From contig CAJZHL010000029.1 in NCBI GenBank assembly GCA_916048055.1, forward strand, positions 171,001-235,000: a stretch of DNA of 64,000 bases. Reading direction: 5' to 3'. The DNA is from Pedinophyceae sp. YPF-701. Taxonomy: Eukaryota; Chlorophyta; Pedinophyceae. How positions within the stretch are numbered: the first letter of the stretch is position 1; each line of letters opens with the position of its first letter. Under the pieces are notes generated by a model. The model was not told the origin of the DNA and made no database searches. It worked only from the letters and a program-made list of their open reading frames with translations. A program made the position numbers and the translations under genes. This document shows positions 1 to 10,877 of this stretch, one piece after another.

Positions 1-37
1 CGGTGCAGACCAGGCGCCGCAGCGGCGGGCGACCAGC

Positions 38-1090
38 ATGCTCGGGGACGTCCGCGAGGACACCCCCGCAGCCGCAGCCGCAGCCGGAGCCGGAGCCGGC
101 CCGCGGAAGCTCGGCACCGTGCCGAGCGCGCGGACGAAGAGCAGCGGCGGCGACAGCAAGCCGCCGCCGGCCCCGGAGCGCCGCACGCCGACCAAGCCGC
201 CCCAAAACACCCCCCCCCCAGAACCAGCACTGACTGACTTCGAGGTGCCTCTCGGGCACGGCGACGCGACGGCGGCGTACGGCACCAAGGGCGGGTACTT
301 CGTGCTGCGTTCGAAGCACCGCGTGTACCTCGCGGACCTCCGCGGCATCACCGTCCTGTGGCGCAAGGCCGCGCAGGAGTCGGGTGCGGGCCACATCCTG
401 CGGTCCGACGTCGCCAAGGTCGCGAACGCGCAGGGCCCGGACCGCCTCGGCTTCCGCAGCGGCGACGTCCTGCGCGAGCTCCTGCGGCGCCTCGCGGACC
501 GCGCGACGTCGAACCTGGTGACGCTGGCGGAGATCATAGGGGCGGCGTACCCCTACGCGCGCGCGGACGAGGTCACGCAGCTCGCGCGCGAGGCGCAGAC
601 GGTCGCGACGGACGGGCGCGTGCCGCGCGGGTTCGACGCCGAGGACTGGAAGGCGGTGCGCGCGCTGTTCTTCCTCATCAACAAGAACGCCAGCGGGCTG
701 CTGCCGCTGAAGCGCGTCGAGGCGCTCGTGTGCGCGATAGCGCCGGACACGGCCGAGAACTCCGCCGTCGGCACGCTCGTGCGGCAGCAGCTGCGGACCG
801 TCGACCAGCGACACCTCGGCAGCGGCGCGTTTGACCTGGAGGCGTGGGCGGACTGGTTCGTCAGCGTGAACCGGATCTCGGAGCGGCCGCTGAGCACGGA
901 GGAGGTGCACGCGCTGACGAAGCCGGGCTCGCAGGAGCTGCGGGGCCTGCTCGCGAAGATGGAGGACAGTGGCGGCGCGACGCCTCCAGTGCCGACCGTG
1001 CAGCAGCGCCGGAAGGCGTCGAGCGCGATCTTCATGGACGACTCGCTCACGCGCGCGATGCGCGACAGCCAGCACACGCGCCTGGCCTGA
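38..1090 (+). CDS. Unknown protein, possibly 5'-partial
   Basis: Open frame of 350 codons from the first ATG, ending in TGA at 1088-1090. The frame is also open upstream to the window edge, so the true start or earlier exons may lie outside. The first 75 residues are low complexity (Ala/Gly/Pro, Lys/Ser). From about residue 80 it looks like a folded, mostly helical protein; WRKAAQESGAGHI and LFFLINKNASGLLP resemble degenerate EF-hand or helical-repeat segments, but no calcium loop is convincing. The C terminus is basic and Ser/Thr rich. The C-run near 205-220 could hide a short intron. No family recognised. Confidence 0.6.
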   Translation: MLGDVREDTPAAAAAAGAGAGPRKLGTVPSARTKSSGGDSKPPPAPERRTPTKPPQNTPPPEPALTDFEVPLGHGDATAAYGTKGGYFVLRSKHRVYLADLRGITVLWRKAAQESGAGHILRSDVAKVANAQGPDRLGFRSGDVLRELLRRLADRATSNLVTLAEIIGAAYPYARADEVTQLAREAQTVATDGRVPRGFDAEDWKAVRALFFLINKNASGLLPLKRVEALVCAIAPDTAENSAVGTLVRQQLRTVDQRHLGSGAFDLEAWADWFVSVNRISERPLSTEEVHALTKPGSQELRGLLAKMEDSGGATPPVPTVQQRRKASSAIFMDDSLTRAMRDSQHTRLA

Positions 1091-2665
1091 CGCGGCGGTG
1101 CGCAGCAGCGCAACGCAGCGCGCGCGCGCCCGGCGGAGGACGGACGGTCTGGGCTGCCAGCCTTGGACCGAGACAGTCAGCTGGCTCGCTGCGCATGTGC
1201 CGCTCTCTCCCGGGATCGCTTCGTGCGCCCGGGCGTGCACCTTGGTGCAGCGGCGCAACACCCCCCCCCCCCACCTGTTGTTGTTCTTCTGGATTTTGCT
1301 CCTTTACCCCCCTCTTGACGCCCCCTCCCCCTCTTGACGCAACGGCACGGTTGCGCAACTGTTGAGCCGTCGACACGTTTTTTTCCGTCATCTCCTTGCT
1401 CTCCAGGACCGCGTCGTACGCCCAGGCGTGCACCTCGGTGCAACGGCACCCCCCCCTCCCCCCCAGTTGTTCTACCGACTCTTTCACGCGCCGTCGACGC
1501 ATTGCTGCGTCGTCCCCTGTCTTCCCTGCCCGCTGAGCCACAGAGGCCAACTCGCCAAGGCCTCGCCAGGCCAGCCCGAGATCAACGGAGCACCGGTCGC
1601 CGCAACGCAGCGTCCGCTGCGGGCGACGCAGGGCCACCGAGCGCGCGCACAACCCCTCCCCTCCCCCGCCCCCCCGCCCCCCTCTCCCTAACCCCCCCGC
1701 TCTTCTACTACATGCTGGTCGCAAACAACTCCCCCCTCAAATATACTCGCTACCTGTTTGGAACATAACTGCTGCCACTGTCACTGATATGACAGTGGCA
1801 GCACGGGGGCGTGGACGTATGCCGAAGCGCCACTCTACGCCAGGACCCTCTGGTCCTCTGGTCGCTTGACAGCCTTTCCATCCGCACGCACCGCATGCAC
1901 GAAATGCATGCACGCACATGGTGCGTCGCACCTGCGGCCCTGCCGCACTGGCGTGCGCGTGACGAGCCCCGCGAGGATGAAGCAGCTGCCTCCTCTCAGG
2001 ATCGCCCGCGCTGTCGCCGGCCGCCCACTGGGGCTGGGCCTCTGGCCTTGCCTCAGGCAGCAGCCTGCTGCATGAGGCGTTTTTGGGATTTCACCTCCCC
2101 CCGATCCGTCATCACGGATAATGCGAACGTTCTGGTGCGCTCGAGGTCCGTGAGTCAACTAGAAAGGCTCCGAGTACTGTTGGCCTCGTGCGCGCCTGGT
2201 CTCTCATCGCACCGGACGCCCAGGCGTCGCGACGCAACGTGTCAACCCCGATGTGACCTACTTGCGCACTCAAAGTAGTAATTGCCCACCCGCGCACGAA
2301 ACGAAATGCGGGTGTGCGATCGTCCCGATCAAGGCAGCAGCGTGCTAGGAGTACTCGCGCGAAATGCCACGTGAGCATGTCATCACTCCCGCTGAAGGGG
2401 CCTGATCACTCCACCTCGACACACTGCGCGCGAGTACAGGCCGGCTCCCAGCACGACGCCGCACCGTTGCGGGCGCCGCAACAGCGTCTGCAGGACGACA
2501 TCGACCAACCACCCTGGGACGTCGTGGCCATCAACGGCCGGCCGACAGCCAGCCCGCGCGCGCCCTACGCTCCCCCGGTGCGTCACGCGCCTCGGTCGCC
2601 GACTGCGGCCTCACAGTCGCTGCCGTCAGGGGGTATCCCGCAAATTACACCCCCCCTCCGAGTCC
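1091..2665. other. Intergenic, C-rich, with local duplication
   Basis: No convincing gene. It contains long C runs (1260-1275, 1446-1460, 1660-1690). A degenerate duplication is present: a GTGCACCTnGGTGCA block followed by C-runs occurs near 1235-1275 and again near 1425-1460. A perfect hairpin lies at 1770-1803 (separate entry). Converging genes at both sides make this a 3'-flanking region for both. Confidence 0.5.
1770..1803. repeat. Perfect 14-bp inverted repeat (hairpin)
   Basis: TGCTGCCACTGTCA (1770-1783) and its exact reverse complement TGACAGTGGCAGCA (1790-1803) are separated by six bases. It lies between two genes that converge, so it could sit in a 3' UTR or terminator region, or be a remnant of terminal repeats. 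The pairing is read directly; function is unknown. Confidence 0.7.
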
Positions 2666-3223
2666 CTACGCGGCCTCGTGCAGCTCGTCGCGCGCCGCGT
2701 CGCCCTCCTTGCTCGCGGCCGCCCTCCAGAGCGTCCCGAGCAGAACCGCCCGCAGAGCGTTGAACGTCCGCGAGTCAGGCCCCCCCCGCAGCGCCGCCGC
2801 CAGCGACTCCGCCGAAGCCTCGCCCTCGCGCTTCTCGCACTCGTCGTCCCACCGCCTGTTCAGCGCCGTGAGCGCGCTTTGCACGCGCGGCCCGCGCCCC
2901 GCGCCCATCACACACGAGCTCAGCTTGGCGCCGCACATCTGGCCCCTGTGCACCAGGTCCTTGCGCACCTCCTTGTCCGCGACGAGCTCCTTCAGGCGCT
3001 GCGCGGCCTCCTCGACGTCGTGGACGTCCTTCCAGACGAAGCAGATGGCGGCGAATGCCGGGAATATGCCGCTGATGTCGTCGGGGTCCTGGCCGTGGGC
3101 AAAGGCGTGGTCGTACGACGCCAGGAGGGCGCTCTGCATCGCGCTCGGGGTCGCCCCGACGCATTCCGCCATGAACGGGTACATCACGTCGAGCAGCTGG
3201 AGCCTGCGTGGCAGCGGGGCCAT
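2666..3223 (-). CDS. Unknown 185-aa protein
   Basis: Single-exon frame from ATG at 3223 to stop at 2666. The protein is predominantly helical (LQLLDVMYPFMAECVGATPS; FNALRAVLLGTLWRAAA), with charged stretches rich in Glu/Arg near residues 75-95 and 120-145. There is no obvious signal peptide or membrane span. It lies 45 bp downstream of the stop of the nucleotidyltransferase gene on the same strand, separated by an AT-rich island. Product length, codon pattern (GC-ending) and absence of frame breaks support a real gene. No family recognised. Confidence 0.6.
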   Translation of the reverse strand: MAPLPRRLQLLDVMYPFMAECVGATPSAMQSALLASYDHAFAHGQDPDDISGIFPAFAAICFVWKDVHDVEEAAQRLKELVADKEVRKDLVHRGQMCGAKLSSCVMGAGRGPRVQSALTALNRRWDDECEKREGEASAESLAAALRGGPDSRTFNALRAVLLGTLWRAAASKEGDAARDELHEAA

Positions 3224-3234
3224 ATACAGGATAC

Positions 3235-3295
3235 GTTTCTGTTGAGAAGTGACTATATTATTATATTATTAGAACGCAACACCGATGAGCACACA
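3235..3295. other. AT-rich island 3' of nucleotidyltransferase gene
   Basis: The stretch around 3250-3275 is almost pure A/T (TATATTATTATATTATT) in an otherwise about 70 % GC region. It overlaps the stop region of the gene ending at 3269, fitting a 3'-end or polyadenylation zone. Confidence 0.4.
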
Positions 3296-4953
3296 AACAT
3301 CTTGAGTCATGGCCGAACGCCGCGCGTTCGCTGGGCCGGCTGCCCGCAGGCGCTGCGGCGCGGCGACGGCGCGCCGCCACGTGCTGCGGGGGCGGGGCGC
3401 GCACTTCGACAGTCTGGCGATTCCCTGCCTCGCCGAGCCCTGCAGCATCCGCACCACCTCGAGCCGGACGCGGTCCGGAGACACCCGCGGCACCAGCGGC
3501 CGACACGCCGCGATCAGGTCCACCAGCTCCTCCGACGGCGACAACCCCGGGAACCGCGCCCACATGCGCGCGACACGCAGCGCGCGGACCGGGTCCTCTT
3601 CGATCCTCACGGCCGCGTCGCCGCACATCCGCAGCCGCCCCTCCTGCACAAGAGCGCCACAACAAAGCGTCGCGCTGTTGTTGTTGTGCCGCGAGCCCGC
3701 GCCCGCCTCGGACACAGCGCGCAGCGGCGGGCCCGCGCCGCCCGCACCTGCATGTCCCGCAGCCCGCCCATCGGGTCCAGCACCAGCCCGTCCCGCCCGC
3801 CGATGTGCCGATTGTACACCACCGCGTTGCACGTCATGTCGCGCGCAGCCAAGTCCGCGGCGATGGCCCGCAGCCACCGCGCCTCCCACTCCGCGCGCTC
3901 CCGCGCCTCCCTCGGTCCGCCGCGGCCCCCAAGCAGCGCGGGCTGCCCCCCGGAGCCGTTTCCGGTTTGCGCGTGCTCCAGTTTGCGCAGCTGCGTCAAC
4001 TCCACGGTCTCTCCCGACGGCAGCTTGATGTTCGCGAGCGGGATCCTGCGGCCCCACGTCATCACGGCGTAGTTGTGCTCCTTGCGCCGCAGAATCGCCT
4101 TCACCCGCGCGGGCCGCGCGGACGCCACGACGTCAAAGTCGCGCGGTCTCGCCCCGAGCGCGATGTCCCTCAGGCAGCCCCCGACGAGCCACGCGTCGAT
4201 GCCCTCGGCCAGCAGAACGTCCAGGAGCGTCAGCACGGGCCCCGGGACCTCGTGCCGCACCCGCCGCGCGAACCACGCGTGCGGCGCCCCCGCCGCCTCC
4301 AGCGCCGGCAGCGGCAGCGCGGGCGGCGGGTCGCCGCGCGGCGCGCGGCGCCGCTCGGCCTCGTCGCCGCTGTCGTCGTCGCTCCACCGCGCGAGCGTGG
4401 ACTTGCGCACAGCGACAGGTTCGACCACAACAATCTTCTTCTTCCGCTCGTCGCTCTTGTGTTGTTTGCCGGACTTCCGAGGGTTCGAGGGCCGGCGGCG
4501 GCGCGCGGGCGCGGCGGCCGCGTCCTGGGAGTACTCGCGCGTCGGCGGCGGCCGTCCGCGGCCCGGCGACGCCGTCCGGCGCCGGCCGCGCCTTGCGCCG
4601 CCCGCATGGGGCTGCGGACCGTGCCGCCGCGGCAGCTGGACGACGTCGGCGTGGATGAACGTGTCCCAGTCGTCGCGGGGCGCCTGCGGCCGGCGTCGCC
4701 GCTTCTTGGCGGCCGCGACGAAGGTTTCGCCACGCAGTGCGGTGCTGCCGAATCGGCACACCCAGCGCGGTGTGGCCGGTGCGAAGGCCGCGCGGACGGG
4801 AGCGGTCGGGACGTGACGCCAGCTGGCCAGGCCGAGCGGCATCGCCGCGGCGGCAGCGCCCGGGGCGCAGTGGCTGGCGGCCCGCGCAGAAAGCAGCGAG
4901 CTCGTGCCGCGCAGGAAGGCCGTCAGCAGCGACGCGCTCGGGCGCGGGGCCAT
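3269..4953 (-). CDS. CCA-adding / poly(A) polymerase-family nucleotidyltransferase
   Basis: Two exons, 4953-3748 and 3643-3269, joined in phase 0 over a 104-bp GT-AG intron (donor CAG|GTGCGG), give 526 aa. Residues about 255-275 carry the class II nucleotidyltransferase signature LVGGCLRDIALG followed by RDFDVV with the two metal-binding Asp. RDMTCNAVVYN (about 370) corresponds to the family's RRDFTINAL motif. EDPVRALRVARMWARF (about 418-433, after the splice) matches the EDPxRxLRxxRF motif. The first 240 residues are a basic, low-complexity leader whose start (MAPRPSASLLTAFLRG) looks like an organelle targeting peptide. After the last motif only about 90 residues remain, far less than the C-terminal domain of typical CCA enzymes. 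It could be a tRNA CCA-transferase, a PcnB-like polymerase or a shortened relative. Confidence 0.82.
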
Positions 4954-6103
4954 TTCACGTCAGTGTTCTTGCCGGAGCGCTGCCTGCAGCGCTGGTTGCG
5001 ACCATGGGTGGCGCCGCGCGGGAGGGACAGACTCCTAGAGGCCCGGCCGCGCCCGCCTGCTGGGGCAGCTGGCCCGCGCCGCGCGCGTCCGTGGAGCTCT
5101 TCGTGCCGTGTATCCGTGAACGCGGCCCGACAGCGTGGGAGACGCTGGCTCGGCGGCAACGGGATCGGAAGCACGCTTGCGGTGGTGCTCTCACGCTCGC
5201 GTCCCCGGGATCGTCGGCCAAGTCGGGTTTCCGGACGCTCGCTGCATGCACAGAGTCGCGTGCATGGCGCCCGCGGCGGGGCAACATTTCTGGGGCCCGC
5301 GCTGACCGCCTAGACGGACCTGACCGAAGCCTGGGGGGAAAAAGCTGAGACGTTGTGCTGAGGGCAAATGCGGGCGTTGCGCAGCGTCCGCACCACCTTG
5401 GCAAGCCGCCCGCGCACTCAGCTCTCGGCCACTGCAGTCACATAGGGCTGGGCGGCGTAGGGGGCGCACGGAGGCGCTCTCGCGCTCCAAATAGGGCTCG
5501 GCAGCTCGCTTCAGACAGGTGCGGAGCAGCCTTGCGCGTCGCATCGCAGCGCCTGCGCAGCGTATGAATTCCCCGTGCCTCCGCCGCCGGCGCGGAAGGC
5601 CGCTCGCGCGGCGTGCACGGCCCATCGGAGCAGCAGCAGGGCCCCCGCCCGGCGTGCTCCTCCCGGGGGCCCCGGGCGCGCCGCTGCGCGCCCCCGCGCG
5701 AGGAAATCGCGCGAAGGATCGCCCGCTGCGTCGGCGGCTGCCCGGGACGCCGCGCGCGCGCTCATACCGCGCGGTGCCGGGCATTTGCGCTCGGTAACGG
5801 CCAGCAAATTCGCGCGACAATTTCGCACCTGCGGCCGGCCCGCCCGCGCGACGCTCTGCGTCCCACTCTCCGTCCGCGCCGCATTCGCGCGCTGCGTAGC
5901 GGCCAGGCGGCGCGCGGGCAGCGCACACGAACGTCCACCGCTCGTCCGCGTTGACGTCGCCGCTCCGCCCGCGACCTGATCGTTGCAGGCGAAGGACGCT
6001 AACTCATCTACTACCAGCCAGCCCGGACGGCGCGAACGGGCGGCGCACCGCCGCAATCGTGCGACACGCACCCACCGCAGCTCGGCCCCACCTCCGCTCG
6101 CCC
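4954..6103. other. Intergenic region, divergent genes
   Basis: Extremely GC-rich 1.15 kb between two divergently transcribed genes, so it should hold both promoters. No TATA-like sequence or coding-like frame was convincing; the many open frames here have stop-poor GC composition and no family similarity. Confidence 0.4.
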
Positions 6104-9100
6104 ATGAACGGCTCTGCTGCCGGCCGCGCGGACTACGACATGGCTGGGGAGGACGGCGTCCCGACGGACCGCGCGGGCCCGCCCGGGGACCCTCCCAAGG
6201 GCGCAGGCAAGCGCAGCCCCACTCAGCCGCACTGCACCCCTGCCCAAGCCTCCGCGCCGGCCCCCCGCGGCCCCAGCGCGCCGCGCCGGCCGCCCCCGCC
6301 CCGCACTAGATCCCCCCCAGCCACCCACCGGCCCGTGCCGGTCCCGCTCGGCCTCTACGCGCCGCGTTCGCCCGCCAGCTCCCTTGCACAAGGACGCGCC
6401 CAAGGCTCTCCCGCGCCGCTCCGGCGCCGCCGAAGGCCGCCCGCGGGCAGCCTTGGCGGCTCCCAGCGCTGCCGTGCCGCCGCGGCCGACGCAGCCGCAC
6501 GGTGCTCCGCGCGCGCAGGCGGAGACGTGGCAGCAGTGAATCCCCAAGACCTGCAAAGTATGATCGAACAGGCGAAGAAGGAGAGCCAGCTCCTGCTCGA
6601 CCGCGTCCAGGGCCTGCTCGCCCAGCGCCAGGACAGCCAGGCGGTGCGTTCCCGGCCCCGCGCGCGCCCCCGCGCCTCCCCCGCTGCGCTGCCGGCCGCC
6701 CCGCCTGCGGCGCGCGCGCCGCCCCGGACCGCCCTCGTTCCGCGCCCACCGCGCTGCGCACTCCTGCGCGATCCTCGCGGCGCGCCCCGCGGCCGCCGCG
6801 CCGCGACGAAACGGCTTGCAGGCGCCACCTGCTAACATCCTGGCTGCTGGGTCTCTGCGTCGTCCCCGCAGGCCGCGCCGGCCCCGCAGCCCGCGGGGCG
6901 CCCGCGCCGGCCGCGGCGACCGCGCCCGCGACGCCCGGGCGCGGCAACCGCGCCGCCCTGCAGCGGCAGGTCTCGGAGCGGAGCGTCCAGCGCGCGCGCT
7001 CGTCGTCATCGCCGCGCGACTCCGGGTTCGCCGACATGGTCAGCCAGGAGCGCGCGCTCGAAGCAGAGCTCATGGGCTACGACCGCTCGGGCAAGGACGT
7101 CCCGGAGGACGTCAAACAGATCCTCCAGGACCGCGCAGAAGGTGCGTGCGCGCGCCGTGCGTGAGAAAAACCTCCCGCGTCCACGTGCGCGTTTCGGCCG
7201 CTTCCTGCGCGGGCGCCGGGCCGCCGCGCGGGTGTGTCCCGGCGCGTGCGGGCGCTCGCGGCGCTTGCGTCGCGCTGCCTGCGCGCCGCACGTGGCTGGT
7301 TGTTGTGTGTCGATGCTCACCGTGCCCCGCGCGTGCGCGTCGTGCCGTGCAGCCACCGCGGCCGCGAAGACCGCGCTCGGCATCCGCGGCGGCGTCCCGG
7401 AGGAGCCCGCGCCGGCCGCGCCCCGCCGCCCCGCGCCCGCGCCCGCCGACGCCCCCGCCGCCCGCTGCCCCGCGCGCGGCCGCCCCGCCGCCGAGCACGC
7501 CGCCGGCGACCGGGTACACCTCGGTCTCCGTCGACGCCGACGGCGCGGTCTACCGCACGACCGTCCCCGTGTCGGAGCCGCCCGCCGCCGCCGCCGCCGA
7601 CGCCGACGCCAGCGTCGGCCCCACGCTGCGCGCCGGCGGGCCGTCCCCGGCCGTCTCCCCGCTCAAGCACGGCCCCGGCGCCGTCGCCGCGGAGGGCTAC
7701 CAGGCGGGCTACGTCGGCAGCGCGGACCGCTACGGGCAGGCGCCCGTGACGGCCGCGACGCTCCCCGCGCACGAGCTCGGCGCGCACGACGAGCGGGCGC
7801 TCGAGGGCGAGGGCAGCGGCGCGGACATGTACGGCGAGGTCGAGTACGACGCCGGGCCGGGGTACGGCGACGGCAGCAACGCGGGCGCGATGCTGTACCG
7901 GCGGTCGGTGGAGTGGCAGAAGCTGAGGGAGGTTGGATACGACCAGAAACGCCAGGAGCGGCAGCGCGGCGAGATGACGGACTGCACGTTCTCGCCGAGC
8001 ATCAACCGGAAGAGCAAGGCGATCGCGAAGACGGGGGTGTCGTACCCCGCCGAGAAATGGTCGCGCAAGGCGCCGGTGACGACGCCGCCCAAGCCGCGGC
8101 CGCCGCCGCAGCGCGCGACGCCGACGCGGGCGCGGAACCTCGGCGGGCAGTTCAGCCGCGCCGCGCACTCCCCGCGCCGCGAGCTCGAGCCCCCGGACGA
8201 CGTCGCCACGGAGGCGTGCCTGCGCCTGTACGCCTACGCGCAGGACCGCGATCGGCGGATCAAGGAGCGCGCGGAGCGGCTGCACGCGGCCGAGGAGGCG
8301 GCGCTGCAGCGCGAGCACGACGAGCTCGTGCAGCAGTCGACGCGGCAGCTGCGCGCCGTGCCGTCGCGGTGGCGGCAGCCCACCGTCGCCTCGCAGGGCG
8401 GCAACGCGTCGCCCATGCGCCCGACGTCCGCGCCCGCGCCGCCGCCGTTCCGCCCGGACGTGTCCACCTCGCAGCGCTCGTGGGACCGGTTGCAGCGCAA
8501 GCAGGCCGGCATGGACGGCATCGACCTCGTGTCGCGCAACCTCGGCGACTTGGATCTGTCGGGGATGTCGTCGGGCGCGCCGCCGGAGCGCCGGAACGGC
8601 AACGGCGACCCGACCGTGCCCGGCAGCGTCATGCGCACGCCGCGCGGCACCGCCGTGAGCCCCGGCCGCGAGGACGTGTTCCGGGGCTTCCTGCAGCGGC
8701 AGTATCACTACCTGGACCAGACGTCGTCGCGGCGGAAGCAGCGGGAGGCCGAGGCGGAGCAGCGCGAGGGCGTGGAGCTCGCGCCCGGCACGAAGCGGAT
8801 CCTGCAGCGCCGGACGGTGTCGCCCGGGCGGCCGACGTCGACGCCGCAGGGCGGCGTGGGCGGCGGCGAGGCCGAGGCCGGGCGCACGACGCTCGAGCAG
8901 CTGCAGAACATCATCGACGAGGACGCGGTCACGCCGGCGCCGCGCGGCGTTCCGCTCGGGCTCGCGCGGTTCGAGCCGTCGCCGGGGCGCGCGCGCAGCC
9001 CCGGCCGGAAGACGGCGCCGGACGAGCCGACGTTCAAGCCGAAGATCAACGCGCGGTCGCAGCGGCTGCCCGGGCGGTCGCACCAGGAGCTGTACGAGCA

Positions 9101-9473
9101 GCGGAAGCGGCTCGAGCACAAGCGGGAGCTGCAGCGCGCGCACAGGGAGGCCGAGCAGATGGCGGGGGTTACGTTCTCGCCGCGGCTCATCCAGAGCCGG
9201 CAGCACAAGCACGTGTCGGGGCGGCTGCGGATCAACGAGGACCCGACGGCGTATCTGGAGCGCGCGACGGCGAAGATCCGCGCGGAGGAGCGCGCGCGTG
9301 ACGAGGCTGCGTTGCGCAAGTATAGGGAGGAGACAGCGGGGTGCACGTTCAAGCCGGTGACGACGGGGGTGCCGGAGTACGTGCTGCGCATTGCGCGGGC
9401 GCGGCACACGCGCGAGGCGGACGGCATGGCGCAGCTGGAGGACCCGGAGGACGACGGGCCGCGGTGGCGGTGA
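6104..9473 (+). CDS. Large low-complexity protein with TFxPxI repeats
   Basis: Probable exons: 6104-6643, about 6872-7141 (acceptor CCCCGCAG preceded by CTAAC), and 7353-9473. Exon 1 is Pro/Arg rich with a coiled-coil-like end (LQSMIEQAKKESQLLLDRVQ). Exon 2 has a Ser/Arg patch and PEDVKQILQDRAE. Exon 3 is disordered with charged helices (RIKERAERLHAAEEAALQRE; HQELYEQRKRLEHKRELQR). Four copies of a T-F-x-P motif occur: CTFSPSINRKSK near 7985, PTFKPKINARSQ near 9030, VTFSPRLIQSRQ near 9170, CTFKPVTTGVPE near 9345. Repeats of this style are common in ciliary and basal-body proteins, so a cytoskeletal role is possible but unproven. The phases of the three exons do not join cleanly: frame appears to shift near 6895-6910 and again near 7410-7480, both in GC repeats, suggesting indel errors or unresolved splicing. 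Confidence 0.6.
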
Positions 9474-10877
9474 GGGGGGATGTTGGGGGTGTCTTGGGGT
9501 TGAGGGTGGGCGGTGTGCGCGTGGGCGGTGTGCGCGTGGGCGTGTGTGGGCGTGTGAGATCGACGCTCGGAGGCGCTTGTTCCGTGCTGCGCGGGCGTGG
9601 GGTGGCGTTTGAGTGCTTACTACTACTTTGAGTGCTATGTGGTGGTGACGGTGACGGCGTGACGTTGTGCGTGTTCGAGAGAGCGGCGCAGCAGGGCCAC
9701 GGGGGCGCGTGCGTGGTACGCGCGAGGGGGTGGTCGAGGTGCGCCGCTCCGTGGCTCGCCGGCTCCGTGGCCAACATGCTGCTTGCTTGCTTGCTGCTCC
9801 TATATATATATATCCCGTGGCATGCTCTGCAACAACTCGGAAACGGACGGGGCGACCCGCGAGTCGCTCCTCGTTCCGACGAATGACACTCGAGGCAGGG
9901 GACGCTGGACGGCTGCACAACGGCAGAAGGGAGAGACTCGTTTGCAACACCGGGAGACTTTGCTGCCGTGGTCACAGAGCGCCTTCTTCGGCGTCACCGG
10001 CCAGCTACTGCTCTGGAGTCTTGAGTGCGCCCGGAGCGAGCGTGCGTGGCGAAAAACCGCCGCCATCGGCCGAGGGCGGCCGTGCGGGGTGAAGCTGCAC
10101 TGACGCGCTCCGTGTGCTGGGGGGATCGCGCGTCGACGACAGCGCTGCACGGTGGAGCTGCCCGCTCGTTCGAGAAGTAGAAAAAGACGTAGAGGACGGG
10201 ATCTAAAGGCAAGGGGGGTGTCAGTCGGGGCGGGGAGTAGGGGTCGGGGTGTCGCATGGCATCGCAAACATGCCCTGGTGCGCGGCGAGCGCTTCGCAGC
10301 AGGACAGCCTGTCGGCTGCCGCTGCTTGCGGTTGCTCGCCGCTTGGATTGGACCCCCCGGGAGTGGTTGAGGCTGAGCCTGACGTGGCGGCGGCGGTTGG
10401 AGGTGTGACAAACCGGACCGGCCGGCCGGTGCGCAAACGTGATCGGGATGAGCGGGAATCGGATGCGAACGGAAACACTCAGAGGCGGGATGTTGTTGCT
10501 GTAGTTGCGTGGTCGGCAAGGGACCTCCGCGGGATGCTACGGGCGCGCAGTGCGGCGCTGGGGGCAGCGGCCGGCCGGCGGCCCGTGCGGCGTGGAATGA
10601 GGCGGGACGGACGGACGGACGGAGAGTGGTCGGTGACGGGGGAACAAGGCGCAAAAACGTGGAGGTGGAATCGCAGGGCTCCTCCAGAGACGGGGAGCCC
10701 GCCGCGCCCTCGTAACGGTGCAAAAACGCACAGCGGTGGTGCTCACGAGAGCTGCGCGGTCGGGCGGAACGAGGCAGAAAACGGGGGGGTCGGGGAGGGG
10801 GGGGGGGAAAGTCGGTGTTGCCAAAACAAAAACACCAAGCGCCGCACAGCTGCGATCGCTCCGCAGCTCCGCGGCGC
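9474..10877. other. Intergenic, convergent 3' ends
   Basis: 1.4 kb between the TFxP-repeat gene (+) and the zinc-finger gene (-), both ending here. It contains a (TA)n tract at 9801-9813 and G-runs near 10785-10810. No coding frame with recognisable content. Confidence 0.45.

Noticed and set aside
7317-9950. 877-codon minus-strand frame
   Set aside because: Antisense to the TFxP-repeat exon; Arg/Pro-rich with no recognisable domain.
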